From Coleophoma eucalyptorum (Eukaryota; Ascomycota; Leotiomycetes; Helotiales; Dermateaceae), in the NCBI GenBank assembly GCA_026120035.1, contig JALRME010000005.1:558001-622000 (forward strand): a DNA stretch of 64,000 nucleotides, in the 5' to 3' direction. Both the position numbers and the translations under genes were made by a program. The first letter of the stretch is position 1, and the number at the start of each line of letters is the position of its first letter. The notes beneath the pieces are model-generated. The model did no database searches. It had not been told where the DNA came from and saw nothing but the letters and a program-made list of their open reading frames with translations. Of this stretch, positions 47,206 to 57,268 are shown piece by piece.

Positions 47206-48366
47206 ATGTCTTACTATCATGACAGCCGGCGACGATATGAGGTAGATGATGATTTCGATGTACATATTCGACGAGGCAGAGTCTCGCCTACGCCATACTA
47301 TCCAGATCCACGAATCCCCGTGGCTCCCATGCCACGACCGGCGGTCTATTATTCATCGCACACTTCTGATTATCTTGTGCCAGAGAGCAGCATGGGAGGA
47401 ATGCGACGATCGCGCTCGCACTCACACAGTCACTCCAGTCGGCGAGAAAGTCCTCCAGCTGTTGCGCCTGCCCCACCACCAGTTATTATTAACAATCCTG
47501 TTTTCCGTGATCCTTACGAGGAGCATGATCGATATTTGCAGCTGTCCCCTCCCGCTCGTGCTCGTTCGCGATCAAGGTCGAGGGCCGGGTCCCACAGTTC
47601 TCATGGATCACACAGCTCGCACCGCTCGTCGCGCACCAGGGAAGATTATGAATTGGAGAGGACGCGCAAGGAGCTAGAAGCGTATAAGTTGGAGAAGAAG
47701 CGTGAGGAGGACGAAAAGCAGTATAAGAAGGACATGGAATACAAACGACTGCGTGAGGAGAGGCAGGCTGAGGAGGAGAAGAAACGACTCAAGAAAGAGG
47801 CTGACGAGGCTGTGGAGAAGTTCAAGATCAAGGAAGCCGAGCGCATTGCTAAAGAGAAGAAGGAGAAGGAGGCTGCTGAGAAGGAGTATAAAAAGCGTCT
47901 GGAAGAGGACTTGCGCAAGTCAGGCTTGGATGAGAGGCAAGTTTCTGCTATCTTAAACCCAGAAAAGGCCCTTGCTACACAGCGACCAACATACACTCGT
48001 ATGGCGCGCCGCCATTTGTCTATCGAGACGTTGAACCGTTACAAAATCGAATATGAATTTGATCAGGTAAGATCCCACTGTATCACTTGCCGGGACAGAA
48101 CTAACACCCGGCAGGATCCTGACTTTGTCTTGATCAAGAGACTGGTTCCAGAGTGGGAACAAGACTTCTTGTGGAATCACACTAGGGAAATCCGTGAGAG
48201 GAGAGAAATCCACACTAGACCACCGATGCTTGTTGCCATCGAAGGAAAGCCAGCTCACCACCATCATCATCAACATGAGACTGAGTTCGCATTTGTTAGG
48301 AAGAAGGAGAAGAGAAGGCCATCCCCATCACCTCTTTTGACCTACCTTGCTGGTGGCAAGAAATGA
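47206..48366 (+). CDS. Uncharacterised charged coiled-coil protein (possibly DUF8035-type)
   Basis: A 370-residue protein I cannot assign a function. Exons 47206-48066 and 48115-48366. The start MSYYHDSRRRYEVDDDFDV is followed by a Ser/His/Arg-rich region (RRSRSHSHSHSSRRESPP; later ARSRSRSRAGSHSSHGS), then a strongly charged helix rich in Lys/Glu (residues about 145-255), then a folded-looking C-terminus: LNRYKIEYEFDQDPDFVLIK, VPEWEQDFLWNHTREIRERR and a His run. This C-terminal block may be the fungal family listed as DUF8035; that is a recollection, not shown. The 48-nt intron has no stop in frame, so retention adds 16 residues. An upstream ATG at 46909 is in frame but its text looks like translated leader. 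Confidence 0.72.
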   Translation: MSYYHDSRRRYEVDDDFDVHIRRGRVSPTPYYPDPRIPVAPMPRPAVYYSSHTSDYLVPESSMGGMRRSRSHSHSHSSRRESPPAVAPAPPPVIINNPVFRDPYEEHDRYLQLSPPARARSRSRSRAGSHSSHGSHSSHRSSRTREDYELERTRKELEAYKLEKKREEDEKQYKKDMEYKRLREERQAEEEKKRLKKEADEAVEKFKIKEAERIAKEKKEKEAAEKEYKKRLEEDLRKSGLDERQVSAILNPEKALATQRPTYTRMARRHLSIETLNRYKIEYEFDQVRSHCITCRDRTNTRQDPDFVLIKRLVPEWEQDFLWNHTREIRERREIHTRPPMLVAIEGKPAHHHHHQHETEFAFVRKKEKRRPSPSPLLTYLAGGKK

Positions 48367-48555
48367 AATTGGATTTGAGGGAGGAGACTTTCATTGTTGG
48401 GCGTTTTTCGATTCTTTGCACCGATTTGTTAGCAACCACTTTATACCCAGAAATTAAACGCAGCTCAAAATCAAGAACAGGGGAGACACTCTGTAGCAAT
48501 GTGTAACTTGATGTGATATATTGAGTGGTGTTTAGAACTCTTCGGAGCGTCCTAA

Positions 48556-49588
48556 TCATAGGACACCTTCACTTGGTGTTTTCCAAGCAAGCTCAGCTCT
48601 TCTGATAAGCTCTTCATAGAGAGTCCAGGCCAAAGCGGAACTCATCGCTTTTCGGCCCATCCTTAGGCCTAAACCATCAAAGAGAGACTTGACACCTTCT
48701 TCCCTGACCATTTTGCGACCCGCATGTATGATATTTTTGTAGTATCGTGGTTGTAGCTGTATCCTCGTTTTAATAGCATCAAATGGGTTGGTAATGGCTG
48801 TGGCCAGACCTGCAGCCAATATCCCCGATGCAAAATTGATCGATGCCGACGTTGATCCCTTCATGCCCACAGCTAATTCTCCAGCCACAGGGACCTTATG
48901 CACAAACAAGCTGAGTCTCCTTTTCAGCTGCTCGTAGAAGACCACGTATAGCCCTGCGTAAGGAGCATCTCTCACAGCCGTGGCGCCAAATCCCGAAAAG
49001 AATCCTCGGATGCCTTCCGTCTTCAGTATATCCCTTCCTGCCCCTGCAATTGACCTGTATGAATAAAGATTCGACTCGTATCGGACTTTGATGATGGTCA
49101 TGGGCATCAGAATAAACCCAGCTGATGCTCTCGCAACAGCACCGGTAGTGAGATTCGCGATGTTGGAAAGCTTAGGGAGCGAAGAAGAATGCGTAGGTCT
49201 GCCACCTTGCTCTACAGCCCCCATTGAACGTAGCACATTCGAGCGCGCTACATTCTGCCTTAAAGCATTCAGACCTGTAAAGTATATAGCAGATCCCAAG
49301 CCGGTGCGTAGCGCAGATGGTGCTGTCCCACGCCAGAAACAAAGGATTGAATTCGGCCCCTTCGAGATATCGCGGATCGTTGCGATCAAGGACGACGAGC
49401 CTGATTGTTGCACACGCGTCTTGAGAAGGTCTGCAGGCTGTAAGAGTACTGCTGAAAGAAGGCCAGACCCCAAACCAGCTACAAAGTGGAATGCTACAAC
49501 GCAATGGTTAGCTAAAATGCAAGGCTACGAAGGCGAAGGAGAAGAACATACAAGTTGACGATGAACCTGACCGGCCGCCATTTGACAT
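48556..49588 (-). CDS. HEM25: Mitochondrial glycine carrier Hem25 (SLC25A38)
   Basis: Hem25 imports glycine across the inner mitochondrial membrane for the first step of haem synthesis. Exons 49588-49552 and 49493-48556 give 324 residues. The three carrier repeats each show the PxD/ExxK/R-type signature: [27 protein letters not shown] and [18 protein letters not shown]25A38-specific text includes [38 protein letters not shown] and [17 protein letters not shown]. The first exon is only 37 nt and encodes a Ser/Gly-rich start. It converges with the uncharacterised gene upstream. Confidence 0.92.
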
Positions 49589-50351
49589 TTCGTACTTCCT
49601 TAGAGTGTCATTTGGAAGACGAGAAACTGAATAAGAGCTCTTGTAAATTATGTTGTGGCCATTAAGAGAGGCTCTCAGCCGGGCTTTCTTGGGGTTAATA
49701 ACTAGATACTTGCGGAAGCCCTTTCTTCATACCTGAGAAAATATTCCGGGGCTCGCTTCTCAGCGTCATACATTATTCCAATCGGCTGAAAGCCATCTAG
49801 CAGCATCCACCCAAACATGCGGAATTCCGCAAATGACTCTATAGTAAGTTTCATTTCCTATAATTGATCCTTCATCATACGTATGGACTCATACAGAAAG
49901 TCATCTGTTCAATGCTTATGTCTGCGGAATGTGCTCCGGTCAGCCGGGCGACCGCCAGTACTTATGGTATCAGCTTGTTTTCGAGATCAAGTAATTCTTG
50001 AATACTATCCAAAAACTCGAAAGACCTATATAGCATCTCGAAGTCCCCTTTAAAAAGTTTGATTTTGCCTTACATTGAGATTGAAACATTGCCTTATGGG
50101 ATCGAAGCACCCGAAGCGGGACCCGGACGATCATCAAGTTCATCTTTACGTATCCATGTCACAAATGAAAGTCACATGTTATATTAGTTCTCCTGGCATC
50201 ATAGTAGTCACAGCCGTTGATAGGTATCATCTAGGAACATTACAGAAAGATTCAATAATAGTTTCAGTTAAATACAATATTTTGGAAGTCACCAAGCAAG
50301 GCTCTTAAGGGGCAGAATAGAAAGCACTATCCTTGTGAGGCAAGACGCAGG
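49589..50351. promoter_or_regulatory. Divergent HEM25/amidase intergenic region
   Basis: About 760 bases, AT-rich in the centre. A 77-codon open frame at 50075-50308 has no recognisable protein. No repeat or RNA was seen. Confidence 0.35.
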
Positions 50352-51439
50352 ATGACACTCACTGTATGTTGGTTGCTATTAGAAGATCTTCAGTATTGCT
50401 TAAGAACTAACAATCCCAACAGGCAGTGGGCCAATTATGCTCGACAGCATCTATGAGCCACAATCTCGCTCTATGTAAGATCCTTGTCAAGAAAGCTGTC
50501 GATGCTGGTGCAAAAGTAAGTGAGATCATAGAATCCCCATTGGAGATTGGGAATTGTATCTTCTCTTAAGCATTACTTCTGAAGGCTCTAACAGTGCCTG
50601 TTTATAGGCACTATTCCTCCCCGAGGCAACAGACTATATCGCATCAAACCCGCAAGAGTCCATAGCACTAGCACGGCCGATGGATAGCAGTCCATTCGTA
50701 CTAGAACTAAAGGAAGCAGCACGGAATTCATCTCTAGCCATCAATGTAGGGATCCATGTACCTGCCAAGAGTGGCAAGATATACAACCGCTCATGCTGGA
50801 TCGATGAGACGGGGACGATTAAGCCTGGGTACATATATGACAAATTGCATGTCTTTGACTACGGTGCTTTGAAAGAGAGCAATAGTGTCGAACCTGGGAG
50901 TTCAATTGCCGCGCCTGTCGATACAATTGTAGGGCGTGTAGGCTTGATGATCTGTTTTGACGTGAGTACCTTGAAAATCCACGTGCAAAACCTTGGACCT
51001 CTGATATTTTGTCAAACCAGTTGCGATTTCCCGAGATTAGTCTAGCACTCAAACGGCAAAATGCCCAGATTATTACTTATCCATCAGCATTTACAGTTCC
51101 AACCGGCAAAGCACACTGGGAAACACTGTTGCGAGCAAGAGCCATAGAGACCCAGGCATATGTCATAGCTGCTGCCCAGGTGGGAGCACATAACGAAAAG
51201 AGAACAAGCTATGGCCATTCCATGGTGGTGGATCCTTGGGGTAAGGTTCTGGTGGATCTGCCAGGCGAAGGCGATGAGCCTGAGATTGCTTTGGTTGATA
51301 TCGACTTGGAGTACCACGAGAAGATTAAACGCGAGATGCCATTGTTGAGAAGGACGTAAGTATACCCATCCTGTGGTGATAGCTTGATTGCTGCACAGCT
51401 GCTAACTTGTAAGGAAGAGATGTGTACCCAGAGGTGTAG
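50352..51439 (+). CDS. NIT2: Nitrilase-superfamily amidase (Nit1/Nit2-like)
   Basis: Probably a deaminated-glutathione amidase or omega-amidase, metabolite-repair enzymes of the carbon-nitrogen hydrolase family. Exons 50352-50363, 50423-50515, 50608-50961, 51021-51355 and 51418-51439 give 271 residues. The Glu-Lys-Cys triad is present: Glu in LFLPEATDYI, Lys in YIYDKLHVFD, Cys in GLMICFDLRFPE, the last split by an intron after FD. Other family text is AVGQLCST, YPSAFTVPTGKAHWETLLRARAIE and SYGHSMVVDPWG. The coding part of exon 1 is just 12 nt (MTLT). The end VYPEV follows an acceptor after GGAAG. Nit1 and Nit2 roles cannot be separated by eye. Confidence 0.87.
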
Positions 51440-51665
51440 TACACACATAGGACGTTCAGAATAAATTTGAGTGACTTGTTAAAATTAAGTATCAAGGCAT
51501 TCTGTCTAGGCGAGAGCTGTTCACATGAACCCAATGCACTGCATAAGACTTAAGGCAGAAGTTAATTTCCTGTTCGTGTACACATAAGTGGTACTGAAAG
51601 TCATGATATTTCTATGATTACAAATCCACCATGCAAGCCATGCCAGACTTCCCAGATATATCCGT

Positions 51666-53208
51666 TTATGCGTAGAAGTTGACAGTCTGTCGGTATAGTT
51701 AGTATCATCGTCTGCCTCGTTCTCAGGCACGCGTTACATACCTCCTTCTTCTTTGCTTGCACCTCGGAGATAGCATCAACGTAATGTTCGTGGCTGATCT
51801 TGTTCTTGCCCATTCGTAGTGCTATCATACCTGCCTCCACGCATACTGCCTTCAGCTGAGCACCACCAAATTCATCCGTACTTCTTGCCAATTCGGGCCA
51901 ATTGACAGCATCATCGACTGTCATCTTTCTGCTGTGGATCTTCATAATCTGCGCGCGTGCCTCCTCATTTGGTAAAGGAAACTCGATCTTTCTGTCCAAA
52001 CGCCCTGATCGCAACAACGCTGGATCGAGGACATCAATTCTGTTAGTAGCAGCAAGAACCTTGATCCGGTCGTCTGAAGCAAAGCCATCCAGCTGATTGA
52101 GCAGTTCCAACATGGTTCTTTGCACTTCTCGGTCTCCACTCTTCTCACTGTCGAAACGCTTGGTACCAACAGCATCCAACTCATCAATGAAAATGATCGC
52201 TGGTGCCTTCTCCTTTGCCAAGGCGAAGCAGTCTCGGACTAATTTGGCTCCATCACCAATAAACATTTGCACGAGTTGAGGTCCAGCTAACTTCAGGAAG
52301 GTCGCATCGGTCTGGGCGGCACAAGCTCGTGCAAGAAGGGTCTTTCCAGTTCCAGGAGGACCGTACATCAGTGCACCTATGTCAAGTTAGAAATCCTTGC
52401 GTGCCTAAAATAAAACAATTATACGAACCCTTTGGTGCCTTAATGCCAATCTTCTTGAACCGCTCCGCCTCTTTCATGGGCCATACTATTGCCTCAACAA
52501 GTTCCTCAATCTGCTTGTCCAGCCCTCCAACATCGGTGTACTTCTCGGTTGGCTTCTCATCAACCTCCATTGCTTTCACTCTGCTGTCATACTCTGCAGG
52601 TAGAGTGTCGAGAACCAAGTATGAGTCCTTGTTTACACCAATAAGGTCGGCTGGTTTGAGTTGGTCGGGATCGACGAGACCGATGAGTGGTAGGAATATG
52701 GTTTGTCGAGTAGAGGTCTTGATGACAGCTGACTTGCCAACTCGTGTCGCATCGAGATCGATGTTGGCTCCCTCTTCAGCAGATTCGGCAGTAGGGTCTA
52801 GGTCAAGTAGTTCAACAACATTTCCAACAAGGTAAGGTAATTGCCTAAGAGAATGTGAGTTATGTTGCTTCCAAGGTCATTATATAGCATCTACCTGTTG
52901 TTCTCGATCTTGTCCAGGTTGTCCTTGATCTTCTCCCCCATAGATGCTTTCTCGTGTGATAACCGTTGGAACTCGCTCTTCATGATTCTTGAATCGTTCT
53001 CCAGAAGTCGTCTTCGAGTGAGGATATCTTGTGTGCTCAGGCTGTAAATCTCTTCATCTATTGGATCCTCCTCTTTCTCCTCTGGCTCTGCATCCTTCAT
53101 CTCAGCATCTCCATTCTGATCTGGCTTCTTCTTGTCCTTGTCGCCTTCGTCCTTTCTGTCTTCCTTCTGCTCGCGCTCGAGATCATCGAGATCTTCTAAA
53201 GTAGACAT
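51666..53208 (-). CDS. RPT5: 26S proteasome regulatory ATPase Rpt5
   Basis: Rpt5 is one of six AAA+ ATPases that unfold substrates at the base of the 19S proteasome cap. Exons 53208-52895, 52844-52429, 52376-51742 and 51686-51666 give 461 residues. An acidic/Lys-rich N-terminus is followed by coiled coil, an OB domain ([14 protein letters not shown]), and the AAA+ module: Walker [16 protein letters not shown], Walker [37 protein letters not shown]. The last 21-nt exon encodes TVNFYA; its FYA end is the HbYX-type motif that docks into and opens the 20S core. The donor after exon 2 is GTTCGT, weaker than usual. Confidence 0.96.
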
Positions 53209-54219
53209 TTTGGAAACGGAAGAGTAGTGTTACAGGAGGTAGTTATTGCGTAAGAAATTAGAATCAAAGAAGTGAATGTATGAGAGGTGATTGAATGTTG
53301 TTGAATGATAGAGCGAGCTTAAGCTCCTGGAGGTTCACAAGGCTTACGCGAACTGCCTGGCGCCTTGACAGTCACGTGTAAATGACGCTTACCTCATGCG
53401 CTACCAAAATCCAGAATCCACGCTAGCAATTCCCAGCATATCTTCGTCAGCCGCATTCTCATACAGGCTTCCCTCTCTACCTCTTCTGCAACTCTCGCCG
53501 CCACATCGAAGAACGTCACATTCACTCTCGTTTTCAATAATCTCAAAGCTGCCGGTCATCTTTCTGGCGATAGCGAAACCTTGACAACTTCGACGATCCG
53601 AAAGCCTTCACAGAAACCTTGACTGGTCCCCTGCGAAGAATACGGTCCGCAGGCAGCACTTCAGTATTTCCTTCCTTTTCGGCTTCTTAAGTTCGCTCAG
53701 TACCAGTGCATTGCGACGGATGGTTTGTGCTTGATCAGCTAGTCCAGCAGTACTTCGTGCATATTCAGAACCACATCTTCGAGCTGAGAGTGTGTAGACT
53801 TGAAAAGGAGAGATCTGAGCACATCAAAGTGGCGACCAGGACAACACTTTACGACTCCGTCATAACCACTGGATAACTCCTCACATCCTACAAACTTTCA
53901 CTTTCAAGTCACTACACCAGCTTTCTTCGGATTCTTTGTGTAGTAGTTGAGGTTGTTGCGGCAACGTTGTGCGCAAGGACAACAGTGGCTGTCGATTTTG
54001 GTTTACCACCCACGAAGACTCTTCAATACCGCCAAAATTCATTCCCAACTCTTCCGCAAGCTTTCTACGGCCACACTCTGTAAAAAACCTACCAAAGATC
54101 TCACAACTCGATACATCGTATCGAAGAAACGGAAGCAGTTACGTAAGGCTCTCAAGGCGCGCCGCCCAGTATTTAACGAACTCGATAACATATACGTATC
54201 GAAGGCGTACAAAGCAAAG
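53209..54219. promoter_or_regulatory. Divergent RPT5/TFIIB region including an open leader
   Basis: About 1 kb between canonical starts. A CACGTG E-box lies at 53373-53378, 165 bases upstream of RPT5. From 53947 to 54219 the frame is open and in register with TFIIB; see the TFIIB entry. Confidence 0.45.
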
Positions 54220-55338
54220 ATGATGGCACCACCGCTTTCCCTTGAGAAAGGGGCAAGCGAATGGAGCGAGAATTTGAATCAAGTCATGATGTGTAAAGAT
54301 TGCAAGGAATTCCCACCAAATCTCGTGGAAGAATTCTCTTCTGGCGACATGGTCTGCGGCTCTTGTGGCTTAGTTCTCGGTGATCGCATCGTCGACACCC
54401 GGTCCGAATGGCGTACTTTCTCGAACGATGACCAAGGCAATGATGACCCTTCTCGTGTTGGTGATGGAGCAAATCCTCTTCTCAATGGCTCTCAACTGCA
54501 AACCACCATTGCATTTGGTGATGGCAACGCGAGGAGTCGTGACCTTCACCGTGCTCAAGGCAAGTCCACAAATGACAAGGCTACCAAGAGTCTTCTTGCG
54601 GCTTACAAGGAGATTGGTGCCCATTGTGATGCTGTCAATATCCCCAAGAACGTCTCCGATACCGCAAAGCACCTTTTCAAGCTTGTCGATGACGCCAAAG
54701 CCTTCAAGGGCAAGTCACAAGAAGCTATTATTGCCGGCTGTATCTTCATCGCCTGCCGCCAGTGTGGTGTTCCCCGAACCTTCAGAGAAATTTACGCCTT
54801 GACAAAGGTTTCCAAGAAGGATATCGGTCGAACTTTCAAGGCCTTGGAGAAGTTCTTCGCCCAAGACAGCGCAGGCAAGGCTGCGATGGCTAACGCTCAA
54901 GGTGGTAAGTTTAACATAGATGACATTTCTATGTTGTTGTATATTGACAGACTCTGTGAAGCAGCGCTCGGTACCTCAGACTCTTACCAGACTACCACGT
55001 CAACCAATGCCAAAGACCTCTGTCTCCGCTACTGCAGTCAACTTGGTCTCAAGAGCCAGCAGTTCGTCAAAGTCTCTCAAGGTCTCGCTGAGAAGATGTC
55101 GACCGTCGGTGATCTCGCCGGTCGTTCACCCCTATCAGTTGCGGCTGCTTGTATCTACATGGCTTCATACTTGCTCGGCAAGCCCAAGTCTGCGAAGGAG
55201 ATCTCACTTGTTGCTGGCGTTAGCGATGGTACCATCCGTACTGCTTACAAGTTCCTCTACCAAGACCGAGACAGATTGATCGAGCAAGAGTGGATTGAGA
55301 ATGGCAAGGGTGATATGAACAACCTTCCAGCTTCCTAA
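54220..55338 (+). CDS. SUA7: Transcription initiation factor TFIIB
   Basis: TFIIB bridges TBP and RNA polymerase II and sets the transcription start. The single-exon core is 372 residues from MMAPPLSLEKGASEW. The zinc ribbon has MMCKDC and DMVCGSCGLVLG, then the B-reader/linker (RSEWRTFSNDD). Two cyclin folds follow: KSLLAAYKEIGAHCDAV with EAIIAGCIFIACRQCGVPRTF, and AKDLCLRYCSQLGL with SPLSVAAACIYMASYLLG. The frame is open for 91 more codons upstream to an ATG at 53947. That extension is Arg/Lys-rich, nearly free of acidic residues, and presequence-like. I take 54220 as the start because TFIIB family proteins begin there; the longer form cannot be excluded. Confidence 0.93.
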   Translation: MMAPPLSLEKGASEWSENLNQVMMCKDCKEFPPNLVEEFSSGDMVCGSCGLVLGDRIVDTRSEWRTFSNDDQGNDDPSRVGDGANPLLNGSQLQTTIAFGDGNARSRDLHRAQGKSTNDKATKSLLAAYKEIGAHCDAVNIPKNVSDTAKHLFKLVDDAKAFKGKSQEAIIAGCIFIACRQCGVPRTFREIYALTKVSKKDIGRTFKALEKFFAQDSAGKAAMANAQGGKFNIDDISMLLYIDRLCEAALGTSDSYQTTTSTNAKDLCLRYCSQLGLKSQQFVKVSQGLAEKMSTVGDLAGRSPLSVAAACIYMASYLLGKPKSAKEISLVAGVSDGTIRTAYKFLYQDRDRLIEQEWIENGKGDMNNLPAS

Positions 55339-55945
55339 ATGGGTGATACCATAAGGAGCTATGCAAGGCAGTGGGGTCAAAAACTATTTTACTGGCGAGG
55401 CTTTCATGTTTGTCGTATTTCATTCCCTCGAGGAAGCGTTACCAACACAGTTTGATCTTTATTAAGATCCGTATCACGAACACTCTAGGGATGAGCATTG
55501 ATACTCTCGCAGTTAGCGGCTAATAAACACAGGGAAAGAGCTTATAGTTTTTGAGACAGGCTATACCACGCACGAGCGATGTCAGCGGCTTAGTTTATGT
55601 GATTAGATAGTTGAAAATACAATCATATCACAGGCCACTTCCTTTTGCATTTGCTTGTATGATCAATTTCTTCCTTCGGCTTTATATTATACAAGCCCAT
55701 GATATTCTACGTCCTCCACCTGCGAGCGTTCCTGCCCAATTAGGTACATTGGCAGTTTATCTGAAGCGCATTTGTCTTCGGACGCAACGCATGCTACTCA
55801 AAAGGTACCATAAGTCCTGTATCTCAAACGAAACCTCTTCAAACCCAAGATCTCCTTATTAATAACAAGCCAGACAATCTCAATTTCAGATGATTGTGTT
55901 CCCGCAGCTCCATACTTTGTGCTGCGATATCATACCGTGTTGCGG
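55339..55945. other. Convergent 3' region, TFIIB/NADAR gene
   Basis: About 600 AT-rich bases between converging genes; nothing recognisable. Confidence 0.35.
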
Positions 55946-56539
55946 TTAGGATGCATGATCTACCTTGACACTAGAGGTCATCTCCTGCACCTCTTCCTCC
56001 CTGAGTTGTTTCCTAGCAGCCATTAAAGCCTGGCCCAGCAGATTCAATCCCCATCTGTGTCGGCTCTTCTCGGCATTTTCTTTGCTGAACCCAATGCCCC
56101 AGATCCGATCATTTGGAGCAGCTTCTACCAACTCTCTATCGCCAGTAGCCAACAATTTCTGCTTCAAATCATCCGAGTTCAGACTGTGTTTGAACTTGTG
56201 ATACGATCCCTGTGTGACAATCCTCAGTCGATTCTCATTCCAGATTTTATCTTCGAAGTTCGCCACCAATCTTCCTAAAGCCTTTTGCTCTGCGGGTGTT
56301 TCTGCTGCTAGGATCTCGGCTGCAATAGCATCGTCTGAGAACAATAGGGCTTTTTGGTGCATCATGTATCTGAGGTTTGATTAGGAATGTACTGGAGTGA
56401 CTTTAAAAGGACTAACTAACTGTTCTGCGGTCTTATACACAGTAGCCCCATCGCCGGTATGAAATGATTCCTTATACCATTGGGACAGGAAACCAATGTC
56501 TCCCTGCGTTCGATAGAAATATATTGGTCCTGTACTCAT
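55946..56539 (-). CDS. NADAR-family protein (YbiA-like N-glycosidase or ADP-ribosyl hydrolase)
   Basis: NADAR proteins include riboflavin-intermediate N-glycosidases (YbiA, plant RIBR) and hydrolases that remove ADP-ribose from guanine in DNA. Exons 56539-56421 and 56369-55946 give 180 residues, the family size. Motifs: PIYFYRTQGDIGFLSQWYKE, VYKTAEQYMMHQKALLF, LRIVTQGSYHKF, LLATGDRELVEAAPNDRIWG and NLLGQALMAARKQL. The conserved Glu in AEQYMM and Asp in APNDRIWGIG are the expected catalytic-site residues. Neighbours give no clue to substrate. The C-terminal 15 residues are probably unstructured. Confidence 0.88.
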
Positions 56540-57268
56540 GTCTGATGTTTTGTGCATATTACGGAATACAGGGGCTCTTCTTTTCTGGTTTGATTAGGCG
56601 AATCTACTGACGGTTGACCGACTGGGAACTTGGGACATTTATAGAGCGAGGTTCATGAGAAGGGAGTCACTATTAGTGAGTTCAGGTCATAGCTCAGACG
56701 GCGGCCTTGCTAGAACTTCTAGGCGCCCTTCAGGTAGGTGATTCTTCCCCGACGAGTTGGCAACATGGCACTAGATGTCGGAACCAACTGAACGAGTGAC
56801 TCGGTTCGGTGACGGATTTTGGTTGGAAAGAGAACTCAGTCACGAAATAGAACTAAGTGACTCATGAGAACCCAACCACCAAAGGTTCAGGGTTGTAGAG
56901 ATGTTGCATTTTGACTGGACAATCTTTCTATGCGATACAAAACTTTGGCTTCTGAGCCGTTAGTACTGGTCGTAAATAATATTTGAGGATATACTTCGCA
57001 GGTTTCTGCGTCAGAAGAACGCGATGCCATCTCGAATTGCCGTTGCAGATGCAACACTGTATCCGGCTACTCTGAGCCGAGGTTCGGCGCATGATCAGAT
57101 ATCCCGGCATCAGCGAATGTGGGGACCAATTCTGGGGTAAGCTCCCCTCTGCAAACAACTCTCACCTCGCCTCACCTCTTCCTTTACATCTCAAGCTTCT
57201 GATCTTCTATCTACATCCAAATTCTATTAACCCAATTACCTTATACCACACAATTCATTTCAGTCACT
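56540..57268. promoter_or_regulatory. Divergent region with clustered TGACTC-type bZIP sites
   Basis: About 730 bases between the NADAR and hydratase starts. It contains a perfect TGACTCA (56858-56864) and several close relatives within 100 bases (for example GTGACTCGG near 56797 and ACTCAGTCACG near 56835). TGACTCA is the Gcn4/CpcA core. No gene is supported. Confidence 0.45.

Noticed and set aside
50075..50308. 77-codon open frame upstream of the amidase
   Set aside because: Short, AT-rich and without recognisable features.
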